A stretch of 64,000 bases of DNA from Sphingorhabdus profundilacus (GCF_009769755.1 NZ_SDWJ01000002.1:372001-436000); one strand, 5' to 3'; shown: positions 1 through 11,945, numbered from the stretch's first letter. The notes: generated by a model not told the origin, from the sequence alone. A program made the numbers and translations.

Positions 1-2
1 AA

Positions 3-788
3 ATCAAAAGCATCGAATTATGGGAACCGGACCCCGATTTCGTCCGTGTCCGCATCACGATCAAAGACGAAGTACCCATTCTGCTCGGCACCGTGGCCAC
101 GATCAATGGCGTCGGCTTCACCGGCGTGTCTGAAATCCAGCTTGATGGCGCCGTCAAGGACGCGCCGCCGCTGCAATGCCCCAAGGATAATCCTAAATCC
201 GCCTGCCCCACTGGCGTTCCGGTCATTCCCACCAAGCCCGGTGCATTGGGCGAATTGCTGAACAATGCGCCCCTGTTGCTCGAACGTCTGTCGACCCTGA
301 CCGAGCGGCTGACCAACATCCTTTCGGACAAGAATCAGCAGTCGATTGAACAGATTCTCGACAATGTCGAAAGCCTGTCGGGATCACTGGCGACGCAAGC
401 CCCCGACCTGCGCGCCGCGGTGCAGGAATCACGCCTGACCCTGCAAAAGGCAGGGCTGGCGGCGGATGAACTGGCCAAGATGGCAGGTTCCGCCAACCAG
501 TTGCTCGACAACGATGGAAAGCCGTTAATGGCAGAGTTACGCAAGACATTGCGCTCCGCCAATGGCAGCCTTGCCGCGCTGGAAACCACGCTTAACAACG
601 CCAATCCCGCGATCGAAACGCTGAACACGCAAACCTTGCCGGAGGTCACGCAACTGGCCCGCGACTTGCGTGAATTGTCGGTGTCGCTGAAATCGGTGAC
701 CGAGCGGGTGGACCAGAATGGCCTTGGCGGTGTCGTCAGCGCGCCTGCGCTACCCGATTACAAGCCCGATGGCCGGAAACGGAATTGA
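3..788 (+). CDS. MlaD/MCE-family lipid transport protein (5' end outside window)
   Basis: The reading frame is open from the first bases, so the N-terminus and the start codon lie upstream. The visible N-terminal part (about residues 10-45) matches the end of an MCE domain, with VPILLGTVATINGVGF followed by a SEIQLDG strand. A long helical region with repeated LxxxAxxL spacing follows, as in MlaD/PqiB-type periplasmic proteins that hexamerise and guide lipids between membranes. The stop is 1 bp before a lipoprotein gene of the ABC-transport-auxiliary family, which is the usual partner, so the two are very probably co-transcribed with an upstream permease and ATPase. Family assignment is firm; the exact substrate is inferred to be phospholipid. 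Confidence 0.85.
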   Translation: MKSIELWEPDPDFVRVRITIKDEVPILLGTVATINGVGFTGVSEIQLDGAVKDAPPLQCPKDNPKSACPTGVPVIPTKPGALGELLNNAPLLLERLSTLTERLTNILSDKNQQSIEQILDNVESLSGSLATQAPDLRAAVQESRLTLQKAGLAADELAKMAGSANQLLDNDGKPLMAELRKTLRSANGSLAALETTLNNANPAIETLNTQTLPEVTQLARDLRELSVSLKSVTERVDQNGLGGVVSAPALPDYKPDGRKRN

Positions 789-789
789 G

Positions 790-1386
790 ATGACCATGAC
801 CAAGATTTTGCGAAACGCCCTGTGTGTCGCCACCGCCGCTCTGGCCCTGTCCGCCTGCGTCAGCTTTGGCGGCAAGGCCCCGCCATCGATGCTGGTGCTG
901 ACATCCGACAGCAGCGTTGCGGGCGGAACCAGCAAAAGCGGTGCGTCGGGTGAGGCCCTGATCGTCCTGCTGCCCGAAACCCCGCGCAAGCTCGACACCA
1001 ACCGCGTGCCGGTGCAGGTCGACGACAGCAACATTGCCTATATCAAGGACGCGGTCTGGGCCGACAAGCCGTCACGCCTGATGCAGATGCTGCTGATGGA
1101 AAATATCGCGGCGAAGAACAACCGGCTGGTGCTCAACGAAACCGATGCCGGCGGCAAGGCGCAGCTGTATCTGTCAGGTAGCCTGCTGGAGTTCGGCCTT
1201 GACGAATCCAAGTCAGAAGCGGTGGTGGTCTATGACGCCGTCAAGATCAACCGTGGCCAGTCTGTCGAAAAGAAACGCTTTGAATCGCGCAAACCTGTCA
1301 GCGCCATTGACGCCCGCGAAGCTGGCCGCGCCCTCAACGCCGCCGCCAATGACGTGGCCAGCCAGATCAGCGCATGGATCGGCTAG
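790..1386 (+). CDS. ABC-type transport auxiliary lipoprotein (PqiC/LptE-like family)
   Basis: This 198-residue protein starts at the ATG 1 bp after the MCE gene stop. A longer in-frame opening upstream overlaps the MCE gene and is less likely. Residues 1-23 are a lipoprotein signal ending in LSAC, so Cys23 should be lipidated. The rest resembles the ABC-transport auxiliary component that works with MCE proteins in lipid traffic: RKLDTNRVPVQVDDSNIAYI and a C-terminal segment with AARALNAAAND-like helix. The protein probably sits in the outer membrane, facing the periplasm. The gene ends 10 bp from a convergent gene. Confidence 0.8.
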   Translation: MTMTKILRNALCVATAALALSACVSFGGKAPPSMLVLTSDSSVAGGTSKSGASGEALIVLLPETPRKLDTNRVPVQVDDSNIAYIKDAVWADKPSRLMQMLLMENIAAKNNRLVLNETDAGGKAQLYLSGSLLEFGLDESKSEAVVVYDAVKINRGQSVEKKRFESRKPVSAIDAREAGRALNAAANDVASQISAWIG

Positions 1387-1399
1387 GGTCCTGACCCTA
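1384..1399. terminator. Short hairpin between convergent genes
   Basis: TAGGGTC-CT-GACCCTA forms a 7-bp stem with a 2-nt loop exactly between the convergent lipoprotein and RlpA genes. There is no T-tract, so a terminator role is inferred from position only. Related TAGGGTCAGGACCTA motifs recur at about 30582 and 44700. Confidence 0.4.
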
Positions 1400-1765
1400 A
1401 TCCAGCAATTCCAGCTTCACCCGGGCAGTGCCGCTGCGGTGCATCCCGATTTCGCGGGCTGCGGCATAGCTGATGTCGATGATCCGCCCTTTGCCCCACG
1501 GCCCGCGGTCATTGACACGGACGATGACTTCCTTGCCATTGGCCAGATTGGTGACCGCAACCCGGCTGTCAAAGGCGAGTGAGCGGTGTGCGGCGGTGAA
1601 TGCGGCGGGGTCAAAACGCTCCCCACTGGCGGTGCGGCTGCCTGCAAATTCATTGCTGTAATAGCTGGCCATGCCGTCGCCGACATGACGCCGTATGTCC
1701 CCCGCCTGCGCCAGAACAGGCAGCAGGGCGAACGCCAGAAGCAGCGTGCGAAATCGAGTTTTCAT
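1397..1765 (-). CDS. RlpA-like septal ring lytic transglycosylase-family protein
   Basis: A 122-residue secreted protein. The chosen start follows a strong GGAGGGG ribosome site; a longer form beginning 17 codons upstream has none. Residues 1-21 are a signal peptide (LLLAFALLPVLAQA). The rest is one double-psi beta-barrel domain with the RlpA marks GMASYYSNEFAGSRTASGE, near FDPAAFTAAH, and VNDRGPWGKGRIIDIS. It lacks the SPOR domain and lipobox of full-length RlpA, so it is the short form common in alphaproteobacteria. Whether it cleaves naked peptidoglycan glycans, as full RlpA does, cannot be told. Confidence 0.85.
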   Translation of the reverse strand: MKTRFRTLLLAFALLPVLAQAGDIRRHVGDGMASYYSNEFAGSRTASGERFDPAAFTAAHRSLAFDSRVAVTNLANGKEVIVRVNDRGPWGKGRIIDISYAAAREIGMHRSGTARVKLELLD

Positions 1766-1866
1766 GGACCCCTCCATCGATTCGCCCAGCTTACGCCTAA
1801 GTCCAAAACCCGCCAATCCGCCTATCGATATGGCGGGCCATTATTGGGGCGAGGCGATGGGACCAA

Positions 1867-4905
<3,039 letters not shown>

Positions 4906-6474
4906 ATGACCCTTGACCCACAGGCCGAACTTGAAAAACCCTTTGGTTCCTATCCCGACTTGATTGCACATTGGGGGCGGGACCGGCCGGGGCGGGTTGC
5001 GCTTGATGACGGGCGGGAGAGTTTAACCTGGGGTCAGGTGGCGGCGCTGGTCGACCGGATGGCGGCGCAGTTGCAGCGGGACGGGTTGCAGAAAGGTCAG
5101 GCCGTCGCAATCCTCGGTGCGACCTCGGTCCGCTATGCGCTCGCCTATCTGGCCGCCGTGCGGGCGGGCGGCTGCGCGGCGCCGCTCACGACCTCCGCCG
5201 CGCCCGCGCAGCTCAACGCGATGCTGCGCGACAGCGGCGCGATGCATCTGTTCATTGACGCATCCAAGCGCGCCGATCTGGCGGGGGAAGATCTGCCGCC
5301 GCTCACAACCATCATGCTGGATGCCCCCCTGCCCGACGCACCGGACATATATGGCTGGATGGCGGAGGAAGGCGCGACGCCCGCGGATATGGGCTGCACC
5401 GCCAGCGACCCGTTCAACATCATCTATTCCAGCGGCACGACCGGTACGCCCAAGGGCATTGTCCATTCGCGCGGGATGCGCTGGAAGCATGCCGCCGTCG
5501 GCACCAATGCGGGCTATGGCGAGCCTGGGCAGAAATCGCTCATCTCTACCCCGCTTTATTCGAACACGACGCTCGCGCTGGTAATGCCGACGCTCGCCTA
5601 TGGCGGTAGCCTTTACATGATGCCCAAATTCGACGCGGCCCGCTATCTGAAGATCGCGGCGGGGGAGCGGATTACGCACACCATGCTGGTGCCGGTGCAG
5701 TATAAGCGCCTGATGGAATATGATGCGTTCGACCGCTTCGACCTGTCGTCTTTCCAGATCAAATATTGCACTAGCGCGCCTTTTTCCGCCGCATTGAAGG
5801 CCGAGGTGGTCCGCCGCTGGCCAGGGGCGCTGATCGAGATTTATTCGATGACCGAGGGCGGCGTCGTCTGCCTTTTGCACGCGCATAAATATCCCGACAA
5901 GCTGCACACCGTCGGCCAGCCGGCACCCGGCAGCGAGGTGTTTACGATCGACGAGGATGGCAACCGCCTGCCGCCGGGCAGTATTGGCGAGCTGGTCGGG
6001 CGGTCGCCGACGATGATGTCGGGATACCAGAACCAGCCCGAAAAGACGCAGGAAGCAAGCTGGTACGACGAAGAGGGCGGCCGGTGGCAGCGGATGGGCG
6101 ATATCGGCCGGGTCGATGAGGACGGCTTTGTCGAACTGGTCGGCCGCGCCAAGGACATGATCATTTCGGGCGGGTTCAACATCTACCCCGTCGATCTGGA
6201 GACGGTGCTGATGCAGCATCCGGATGTCGAGGAAGCCGCCGTGATCGGCATGCCGAGCGAGCAATGGGGCGAAACGCCGGTCGGCTTTGTCACCCCGGCA
6301 AAGGGGGCGACCTTGAACACCGCCGCCGTGCTGGCCGCGACCAACGCGCAGCTTGGCAAGACCCAGCGCCTGTCCGTGCTACATGAAATTGCCGAAATGC
6401 CGCGCAGCCATATCGGCAAGCTGCTGAAAACCGACCTGCGCGATTTGGCGGCCGGGAAATTGCCTTCCCCGTGA
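4906..6474 (+). CDS. Class I adenylate-forming enzyme, acyl-CoA synthetase
   Basis: This 522-residue member of the ANL superfamily activates a carboxylic acid with ATP to an acyl-adenylate and probably transfers it to CoA. The P-loop-like motif YSSGTTGTPKG lies at about residues 173-183 and the adenylate-binding motif YSMTEGG at about 314. The hinge region is RAKDMIISGGFNIYP, and the catalytic lysine falls in SHIGKLLKTDL near residue 504. The acyl substrate cannot be read from sequence; fatty or aromatic acids are both possible. The gene stands alone, facing a convergent methyltransferase gene. Confidence 0.88.
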   Translation: MTLDPQAELEKPFGSYPDLIAHWGRDRPGRVALDDGRESLTWGQVAALVDRMAAQLQRDGLQKGQAVAILGATSVRYALAYLAAVRAGGCAAPLTTSAAPAQLNAMLRDSGAMHLFIDASKRADLAGEDLPPLTTIMLDAPLPDAPDIYGWMAEEGATPADMGCTASDPFNIIYSSGTTGTPKGIVHSRGMRWKHAAVGTNAGYGEPGQKSLISTPLYSNTTLALVMPTLAYGGSLYMMPKFDAARYLKIAAGERITHTMLVPVQYKRLMEYDAFDRFDLSSFQIKYCTSAPFSAALKAEVVRRWPGALIEIYSMTEGGVVCLLHAHKYPDKLHTVGQPAPGSEVFTIDEDGNRLPPGSIGELVGRSPTMMSGYQNQPEKTQEASWYDEEGGRWQRMGDIGRVDEDGFVELVGRAKDMIISGGFNIYPVDLETVLMQHPDVEEAAVIGMPSEQWGETPVGFVTPAKGATLNTAAVLAATNAQLGKTQRLSVLHEIAEMPRSHIGKLLKTDLRDLAAGKLPSP

Positions 6475-6504
6475 ATATGTCCGCGCGGCATGGGTTCGTC
6501 GGGT

Positions 6505-7131
6505 CTATTCCTTCCATCCCCAGAAAAGATGGCAAGGAGGAATGTTTGTGAGCGAAATACCAGTGTCGATTTTACGGAAAAAGGGTGCCATGAAATCGCG
6601 GGCGCGGGCGCGATATTGGTAAACCAGAAAGGCCCCGCCCGGACGCAATGCACGGGCGGTACTTTCCGCAATGACCGGTCCCAGATTGTCGGGAAGCGTT
6701 GAAAACGGTAGACCCGAGAGGATATAATCTGCGTGTTGAAAACCGAATTCCGCGATGATTTCATTCACGCAAGCGGCAGACCCATGCACCGCGATAAAGC
6801 GGCTGTCGCGGATGGTTTTACGCAAATAATCGATAAAATCCGCGTTCAGATCGATGACCAGCAAAGTCGCGTCGGGCCGTAAATGATCAAGCACCGGCTG
6901 GCAAAATGTTCCGACGCCAGGTCCATATTCGACGAACAATTTGGTTTGGGCCCAATCAACAGGCGCCAGCATTTTGACGACGGTGCCGCCAGATGACGGT
7001 AGGATCGCCCCCACCATCACAGGGTGCTTCAAAAAACCCTTGATGAACACCCCCCAAGGCCCCAAAAATCGTCGGGCGCGCGCTTTGATGCGGTCAAGAA
7101 GAGGCGGTTTGGCGAGCGCGGTTGAAGACAT
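6505..7131 (-). CDS. Class I SAM-dependent methyltransferase, phospholipid N-methyltransferase-like
   Basis: A 208-residue Rossmann-fold methyltransferase. Motif I is FVEYGPGVGTF at about residues 66-76, followed by LLVIDLNADFIDYL (acidic end of beta 2). Downstream are DYILSGLPFSTLP, in the motif IV position, and ALRPGGAFLVYQY. The sequence GFLKHPVMVGAILPSSG near the N-terminus is typical of proteins annotated as phospholipid or rRNA-adenine-like methyltransferases. A role in phosphatidylcholine synthesis is possible but not shown. The gene is divergent from the ABM/MFS pair. Confidence 0.75.
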   Translation of the reverse strand: MSSTALAKPPLLDRIKARARRFLGPWGVFIKGFLKHPVMVGAILPSSGGTVVKMLAPVDWAQTKLFVEYGPGVGTFCQPVLDHLRPDATLLVIDLNADFIDYLRKTIRDSRFIAVHGSAACVNEIIAEFGFQHADYILSGLPFSTLPDNLGPVIAESTARALRPGGAFLVYQYRARARDFMAPFFRKIDTGISLTNIPPCHLFWGWKE

Positions 7132-7263
7132 GAACGGGTTTCCGTGACAATTTTATTACAAGCCAGTGACCTTGCAAATCGGCGCGGTGAATGCAACCGC
7201 AATCCGAAAGATTGTACGGCCGACGGGTTGCAACGCCCGATAAAACAGTTCTATGCCTTGCAC

Positions 7264-7587
7264 ATGGGTACGCTTCCTTCCGGCACGATATCGGTGATGT
7301 TCATCGCACAACGTAGCGAGAAAGATGATGACGGTTATGCCCGCGCAGCGGCCGCAATGGGCGATCTGTCGGCATGTCAACCGGGCTATATCGGGATAGA
7401 CTCGGTGCGCGGGCATGACGGGCTGGGCATAACCATAAGTTATTGGGCGAGTGAAGCGGACGCCAAAGCATGGCGCGACCATCCGGAACATATCGCGATA
7501 AGAGAGGCAGGACGCGACCGCTGGTACACAAGCTATAGCCTGCATGTCGCCATGATCACGCGCAGCTATGACTGGCAAAAGACATGA
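7264..7587 (+). CDS. Antibiotic biosynthesis monooxygenase (ABM) domain protein
   Basis: This 107-residue dimeric alpha/beta-barrel protein has ISVMFIAQRS, ACQPGYIGIDSVRG, GLGITISYWASEADAKAWRDHPEH and RDRWYTSYSLHVAMI, a pattern typical of heme-degrading-like or quinol monooxygenase-like ABM proteins. The ATG at 7264 is preferred because similar proteins begin just before this strand. An in-frame GTG at 7144 would add 40 residues without recognisable homology. Its stop overlaps the MFS start by ATGA, so the two are translationally coupled. The substrate is unknown. Confidence 0.75.
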   Translation: MGTLPSGTISVMFIAQRSEKDDDGYARAAAAMGDLSACQPGYIGIDSVRGHDGLGITISYWASEADAKAWRDHPEHIAIREAGRDRWYTSYSLHVAMITRSYDWQKT

Positions 7588-8897
7588 GCGCGGTTCCGGC
7601 CATTCCCAACAGCCGCGTTGTCGTGCTGTTTCTTGTAATGCTGGTCGCTGCTGCCGGCAATACAGCCATGCAATCGGCCCTGCCCGCCATTGCGAGCGAG
7701 TTGGAAATGCCCGATGTCTGGGTCAGCCTGGCATTTAGCTGGTCAGCGCTATTGTGGGTCATTACCGCGCCAAAATGGGCGCGAATGTCCGATCGCCGGG
7801 GCCGCAAGCAGCTGATGAGCGTGGGCATCATCGGCTTTGTCGCTTCCATGGGATTATGCGGAGTGACATTATGGATGGGGCTTGCCGGATGGATAGGCCC
7901 TGTGGCGACGTTCATCTTTTTTGCTATATTCCGCAGCCTTTACGGCGGTTTTGGTTCCGCAGCACCACCCGCAGTCCAAGCCTATGTCGCCGCCCGGACG
8001 GAACGGGAAGAACGGACCAAGGCTTTGTCAATGCTGGCATCTTCCTTCGGCGTTGGCACCGTTATTGGTCCGGCTGTGGCCCATTATCTGTTGTTTCCAC
8101 CCTTTGGGCTTGCCGGTCCGCTCATCATGTTTGCCGCGTTCGGGGTGGCGGTGCTGATCGCATTGCATTTGCAGTTACCCAATGACACACCAAGATTTGC
8201 CGCGCGCGGCGCCGTCGCGGCCTATCCCAATTCGGCCTCGATGAATGCGCCGGAACCTGAACAGGCGGATGGCCAAGCGCTCGATTCCGTGTTGCCTGAT
8301 ACCGAAATTCGCCTGCCATGGCGCGATGAACGATTGTTGCCCTGGTTGATTGCCGGACTGATTGGCGGGCATGCTCAGGCGATTTTGCTCGGCGTTGTGG
8401 GTTTTTTGGTGCGCGACAGGCTTGGCCTTCAGGATCGCCCTTGGGAGGCAGTGCAAGCCAGTGGATCGGTGATGCTGATCGGCGCGATGGCGACATTATT
8501 GGCGCAGTGGGGCTTGATCCCCATATTGTCACTGGCCGCGCGCAGTTCGGTTTTGCTGGGGTCAGCGCTGGCCTTGATCGGCGTGAGCCTGACCGCCGTC
8601 AGTCAGGATTTTTATGGCATCAGCACGGGATTTGCGATTGCGTCACTGGGTTTCGGGCTGTTCCGGCCAGGGTTCACCGCAGGCGCTTCGCTGGCAGTTC
8701 GGCGACATGAACAGGGTGACATTGCGGGAAAAATTGCCTCGATCAACGGTGCCGCCTATATTGTTGCACCTGCGATAGGGGTGGCACTGCTTGATCTTTG
8801 GGAACCGGCAACGTTCATCCTGACCGGGGCAGCATTGCTGTTCCTGATACTGTGGGGCCGACGAGCCCTGGTCGTTCCAACCATTGAAAAAGCCTAA
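7584..8897 (+). CDS. MFS transporter
   Basis: A 437-residue inner-membrane protein with about twelve hydrophobic segments. The loop between helices 2 and 3 carries the MFS motif A form WARMSDRRGRKQLM. GPAVAHYLL and GGHAQAILLGVVGF are further membrane stretches, and a long hydrophilic loop around residues 190-240 divides the two halves. It resembles drug/proton antiporters of the DHA1 type. Coupled by a 4-bp ATGA overlap to the ABM gene, it may export the product or substrate of that enzyme (inference). Confidence 0.85.
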   Translation: MSAVPAIPNSRVVVLFLVMLVAAAGNTAMQSALPAIASELEMPDVWVSLAFSWSALLWVITAPKWARMSDRRGRKQLMSVGIIGFVASMGLCGVTLWMGLAGWIGPVATFIFFAIFRSLYGGFGSAAPPAVQAYVAARTEREERTKALSMLASSFGVGTVIGPAVAHYLLFPPFGLAGPLIMFAAFGVAVLIALHLQLPNDTPRFAARGAVAAYPNSASMNAPEPEQADGQALDSVLPDTEIRLPWRDERLLPWLIAGLIGGHAQAILLGVVGFLVRDRLGLQDRPWEAVQASGSVMLIGAMATLLAQWGLIPILSLAARSSVLLGSALALIGVSLTAVSQDFYGISTGFAIASLGFGLFRPGFTAGASLAVRRHEQGDIAGKIASINGAAYIVAPAIGVALLDLWEPATFILTGAALLFLILWGRRALVVPTIEKA

Positions 8898-8902
8898 AAA
8901 AA

Positions 8903-8938
8903 AGGGTCGACCGAGGCCGACCCTGAATAAGTTTTTAG
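8903..8938 (+). terminator. Possible Rho-independent terminator after the MFS gene
   Basis: AGGGTCG and CGACCCT form a 7-bp stem with an 8-nt loop, followed after a short gap by TTTTT. An A-run precedes the stem. Its position 5 bp after the MFS stop fits a terminator. Confidence 0.6.
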
Positions 8939-9128
8939 GAGAGGATGCCTATAAGGCATGGTCCATATGCCATCATAACACTTATTGTGCAAGTGCGAAC
9001 AATGCAATTTGGGTTGCACAAAGTGCAACTACATATTAGGCATTTCACAATGAAAAATCGTACTGTTTGGGCAGATGCGATGAAAAACCTGTATTTGTTG
9101 CACCGCGACAATTCTCTAGGAGGTAGTG

Positions 9129-10004
9129 ATGCGTCGTTTACCCCCCTTGCGCTCGTTGGAAGCCTTTTTGCGCGTCGCAAAACTCGGTTCGGCCAAAGCC
9201 GCCGCCAGTGAGCTTTCGCTATCCCCGCCCGCGCTAAGCCGGCGCATCAAAGGCCTTGAGGATTTCATCGGAAAACCGTTATTTGACCGGCGGGCGCAAG
9301 CGATGGTCATCAATGCAGATGGCGAAGCGCTGTTGGCAGCGGTTGAGCCTGCGATGGATGCGATGGCCGAAGCGGTCGAGGAACTGGCAGGGCGCGGCGG
9401 CGAATATCGGCTGCGCCTTGGCGTGTTGCCCTTGTTCGGAACACAGCGGCTGGTTCCAAAGCTGCCTGCACTACGCAAGGCGTTTCCGAAACTGCATATC
9501 GATGTCGATACATCCGGCCATGCGGAAAATCTGTTGGGCGATGTCGTCGATGCCGCGATCATCATCGCGGCCGAGGTGGACCCCAAATTATACAGCGTGC
9601 GGCTCGACCGGAATGTCGTTTTCGCCATCGCGTCCGAAGAATGGGCCAGGGAACAAGATATCAAAACCCCGGCAGACCTCGGCAAACATACCGTTATGGT
9701 ACATAGCGATATGCCGATGATCTTTGACGCTTGGCGCGAAGCGGTAGGCCAGCCAAGGTTGAAACCGATGGCCATTGACCATATCGACAGCGGCCCGTTG
9801 ATGCTGGAGGCGGCGGCAAACGGGCTGGGCGTTGCCATCATGCACGGCAGCCATTTTTCCGACGCCCGCGACCCGCGCCTGACGCGGTTGTTCGATATCG
9901 AGGTCGAAAGCCCTTATAGCTATTGGTTTGTGTGCCGTCCGCGCGCGCTCAAGCAACGGGCGGTCAAGATTTTCCACGACTGGCTGTTAAAATCCGGGGT
10001 CTGA
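9129..10004 (+). CDS. LysR-family transcriptional regulator
   Basis: A 291-residue regulator starting 5 nt after a perfect AGGAGG site at 9118-9123. Residues 1-62 form the winged helix (LRSLEAFLRVAKLGSAKAAA, SLSPPALSRRIKGLE, LFDRR). The rest is a periplasmic-binding-protein-like effector domain with GVLPLFGTQRLVPKLP and MLEAAANGLGVAI. It resembles the GcvA/AmpR subgroup. No divergently transcribed target is adjacent: the upstream neighbour is the MFS gene on the same strand, 230 bp away. Confidence 0.88.
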   Translation: MRRLPPLRSLEAFLRVAKLGSAKAAASELSLSPPALSRRIKGLEDFIGKPLFDRRAQAMVINADGEALLAAVEPAMDAMAEAVEELAGRGGEYRLRLGVLPLFGTQRLVPKLPALRKAFPKLHIDVDTSGHAENLLGDVVDAAIIIAAEVDPKLYSVRLDRNVVFAIASEEWAREQDIKTPADLGKHTVMVHSDMPMIFDAWREAVGQPRLKPMAIDHIDSGPLMLEAAANGLGVAIMHGSHFSDARDPRLTRLFDIEVESPYSYWFVCRPRALKQRAVKIFHDWLLKSGV

Positions 10005-10023
10005 CCAAACCTTCGCGCCCATT

Positions 10024-10092
10024 ACTCCCCTCCCGCAGGCGGGGGGGGGATTATGGCTCTCTCTCCCCTCCCGCTTGCGGGAGGGGGATTGG
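10024..10092. repeat. Two copies of a CCCTCCCGC..GCGGGAGGG palindromic repeat
   Basis: Two G/C palindromes lie in tandem, one around 10026-10050 with a run of G and one around 10065-10089. Both lie between a plus-strand and a minus-strand gene end, so they could also act as terminators. The same family recurs at 28457, 28527, 34783 and 34850. Confidence 0.8.
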
Positions 10093-10113
10093 CACTGCCG
10101 CTCCCGTTATTTC

Positions 10114-10653
10114 CTAAATATCGCGGTCGCCAAATTGGATGAAGTCGACCTCGCCATTGGTTGCGCCGCAGGTGAATTCATCATTATTGCCACTTGATAT
10201 GCGTCCTTCCACGCGCCAGCCTGCGCCGTCGCGGGTTACATTGCGGATTTCGTCAACGCGCGCACCGTCCCTTTGCACGGCACCTGTGCAGGCCTCGACC
10301 GCGCTGGCGACATCATTATTGCGTGCGGTGTCGCGGGTGCTTTCGGATTGGTCGTCATAGCGACGGGTGTCGGGATAACGTTCCGCATCACGGTCGTTCT
10401 TACTGCCCTTGCTTGCTGCATCGGCGACAATGGCAATCCCGGCCAATATGGCGATGCCAGCAAGAATGTCACCACCATCGACACGGTCGCGGTGCCGATA
10501 GTGGTGACGTCGGCCCCAGCCATTATATTCGCCGGCCGATTTCAATATGGATTGCCCCCGATCCAGCGAAACCGCCGCCATGGCGGGGGTGAACGATGTT
10601 GCCAATAGTGCAGCCGTACCGATGGTCAGCGCGCTCTTGTGAAAATACCCCAT
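10114..10653 (-). CDS. Secreted protein of unknown function (paralogue of the next gene)
   Basis: A 179-residue protein with a clear signal peptide (about residues 1-26, ending TPAMA) and a strong AGGAGG site. The mature part has a basic Arg/His stretch, a hydrophobic segment ILAGIAILAGIAIVADAAS, a charged low-complexity Asp/Arg region, and a C-terminal domain around VEACTGAVQ, GWRVEGRIS and FTCGATNGEVDFI. Two cysteines in that domain may form a disulphide. The neighbour at 10730-11299 has the same architecture. No function is recognised. Confidence 0.75.
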   Translation of the reverse strand: MGYFHKSALTIGTAALLATSFTPAMAAVSLDRGQSILKSAGEYNGWGRRHHYRHRDRVDGGDILAGIAILAGIAIVADAASKGSKNDRDAERYPDTRRYDDQSESTRDTARNNDVASAVEACTGAVQRDGARVDEIRNVTRDGAGWRVEGRISSGNNDEFTCGATNGEVDFIQFGDRDI

Positions 10654-10729
10654 TTTTGCCTCCTGTTATTTTGATTGAATAAAAAAGGGAACAGCCACTT
10701 TCCGAACCGGAGGTGGCTGTCGCCCCAAA

Positions 10730-11299
10730 TTACCGCCAGCGATCAAGCCCGCTATAGTCGATATCGACAACCCGCCCGCGTTCGACATAGCAGGTAAACC
10801 TGCCCTTGTCATAGCCACGGCCATAGCCGTTCCCATAGCCGTAACGATCATCCCGGTCGTACCGGTCATAACCATAATACCCCCGGTTGTTCCCGCGCCA
10901 GCCATCTTTAACGACAACATTGCCTTTGACGCGATAGCCATAACGGGTGCGTTCTATGTCGCGGATCTGGGTGACATCGGAACGGCTGTACCTATTGGCC
11001 CAGCGTTCAACGCCATTCACGCACAGATTGACCGCAGACCGGCCACCGCCAAAGCGATTGTCATAGCCAAAGCCTGCACGGTTATAATCATAACGGTCGC
11101 CACGGTCATAATCGCGGTCATTATCCGATGCCGCAATAACAGCGGCCAAACCGCCCAAAACAACCGCACCAGCAATGACTTCACCGGCACTGATATGGTC
11201 ACGGTCATGCCGGTCACGGGCAATGGCCGGGGCGGATACACTCACCAAAGCTGCAGCAACAGCTCCGGCGCTTAGCAAGCTTTTGGTTACAAAATTCAT
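10730..11299 (-). CDS. Secreted Gly/Tyr/Asp/Arg-rich protein of unknown function
   Basis: This 189-residue protein starts at the ATG following AGGAGA; a longer frame reaching 11470 has no support. Signal peptide is about residues 1-29 (SVSAPAIARD). Then come GEVIAGAVVLGGLAAVIAAS, a Tyr/Asp/Gly-rich tract, and a C-terminal domain with VNLCVNGVE, GYRVKGNVVV, FTCYVERGRVVDIDY. It shares segment order and both cysteines with the gene downstream, indicating tandem duplication. Probably exported to the periplasm or envelope. Confidence 0.75.
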   Translation of the reverse strand: MNFVTKSLLSAGAVAAALVSVSAPAIARDRHDRDHISAGEVIAGAVVLGGLAAVIAASDNDRDYDRGDRYDYNRAGFGYDNRFGGGRSAVNLCVNGVERWANRYSRSDVTQIRDIERTRYGYRVKGNVVVKDGWRGNNRGYYGYDRYDRDDRYGYGNGYGRGYDKGRFTCYVERGRVVDIDYSGLDRWR

Positions 11300-11489
11300 C
11301 TTCAGTCTCCTGTGCCGCGACGAGTTGTTTCCCGTGCGGACAGGTACTGAATAGGTGATTCGTCTTGACGGTTTCCTGAATTGACTTGTCAGCTTTTGTT
11401 CAGGAAAGTGAGGTTTTTTATGAACGGCCTGCCCGGACCCACTTTCGGTCGTTCTTGCGAACACCGCCAACTGCCGATAGACTATCGCT

Positions 11490-11825
11490 ATGAGAGTTCA
11501 CGGAAGCTGCCATTGCGGCAACATACAAATCGCGGTGCCGCACACGCCAATATGGGTGGCGGATTGTAACTGCTCGCTCTGCCGCCGCACCGCCTGGCGC
11601 ACCGCCTATTACCCACCGGAACAGGTGAGCATTTCGGGCGAGACCAAGGCCTATATCTGGGGCGACAGGATGATCGGCATCCACCATTGCCCGACCTGCG
11701 GCTGCGGGACGCACTGGGCTACGCTGGGCGAGGACTTCGGCAAAATGGGCATCAACGCGCGGTTGCTCGACGATTTCGACGAGGCGACAGTTGAGGTGCG
11801 TAAGCTGGATAATGCGGGGGATTAG
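11490..11825 (+). CDS. GFA/CENP-V family zinc protein
   Basis: A 111-residue protein with the cysteine layout of the GFA (glutathione-dependent formaldehyde-activating enzyme-like) fold: GSCHCGN at residues 6-12, DCNCSLCRR near 25-33 and HHCPTCGCGTHW near 65-76. These residues would bind two structural or catalytic zinc ions. The family's actual reactions are mostly unproven, and a formaldehyde/S-hydroxymethylglutathione role should not be assumed. The gene stands alone and is divergent from the secreted-protein pair. Confidence 0.82.
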   Translation: MRVHGSCHCGNIQIAVPHTPIWVADCNCSLCRRTAWRTAYYPPEQVSISGETKAYIWGDRMIGIHHCPTCGCGTHWATLGEDFGKMGINARLLDDFDEATVEVRKLDNAGD

Positions 11826-11856
11826 GGAGGCGGGATTTTCCGAAGTGTCTCCAGAA

Positions 11857-11945
11857 CCGTCACCCTGATCCCCAACCCCCAACCCCCGTCACCCTGACCC
11901 CCAACCCCCAACCCCCGTCACCCTGAACTTGTTTCAGGGTGACGG
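11857..11945. repeat. Three tandem GTCACCCTGA units ending in a full palindromic repeat
   Basis: CCGTCACCCTGA is followed by runs of CCCCAACCCCCAACCC and repeated about every 28 nt. The last copy (11915-11945) is a palindrome with 13-bp arms centred on the sequence between CCCTGAAC and TTTCAGGG. This looks like partial tandem duplication of the repeat family's left half. Confidence 0.8.

Noticed and set aside
5023-6264. 413-codon minus-strand frame inside the acyl-CoA synthetase gene
   Set aside because: The plus-strand enzyme has all family motifs; the antisense product resembles nothing.
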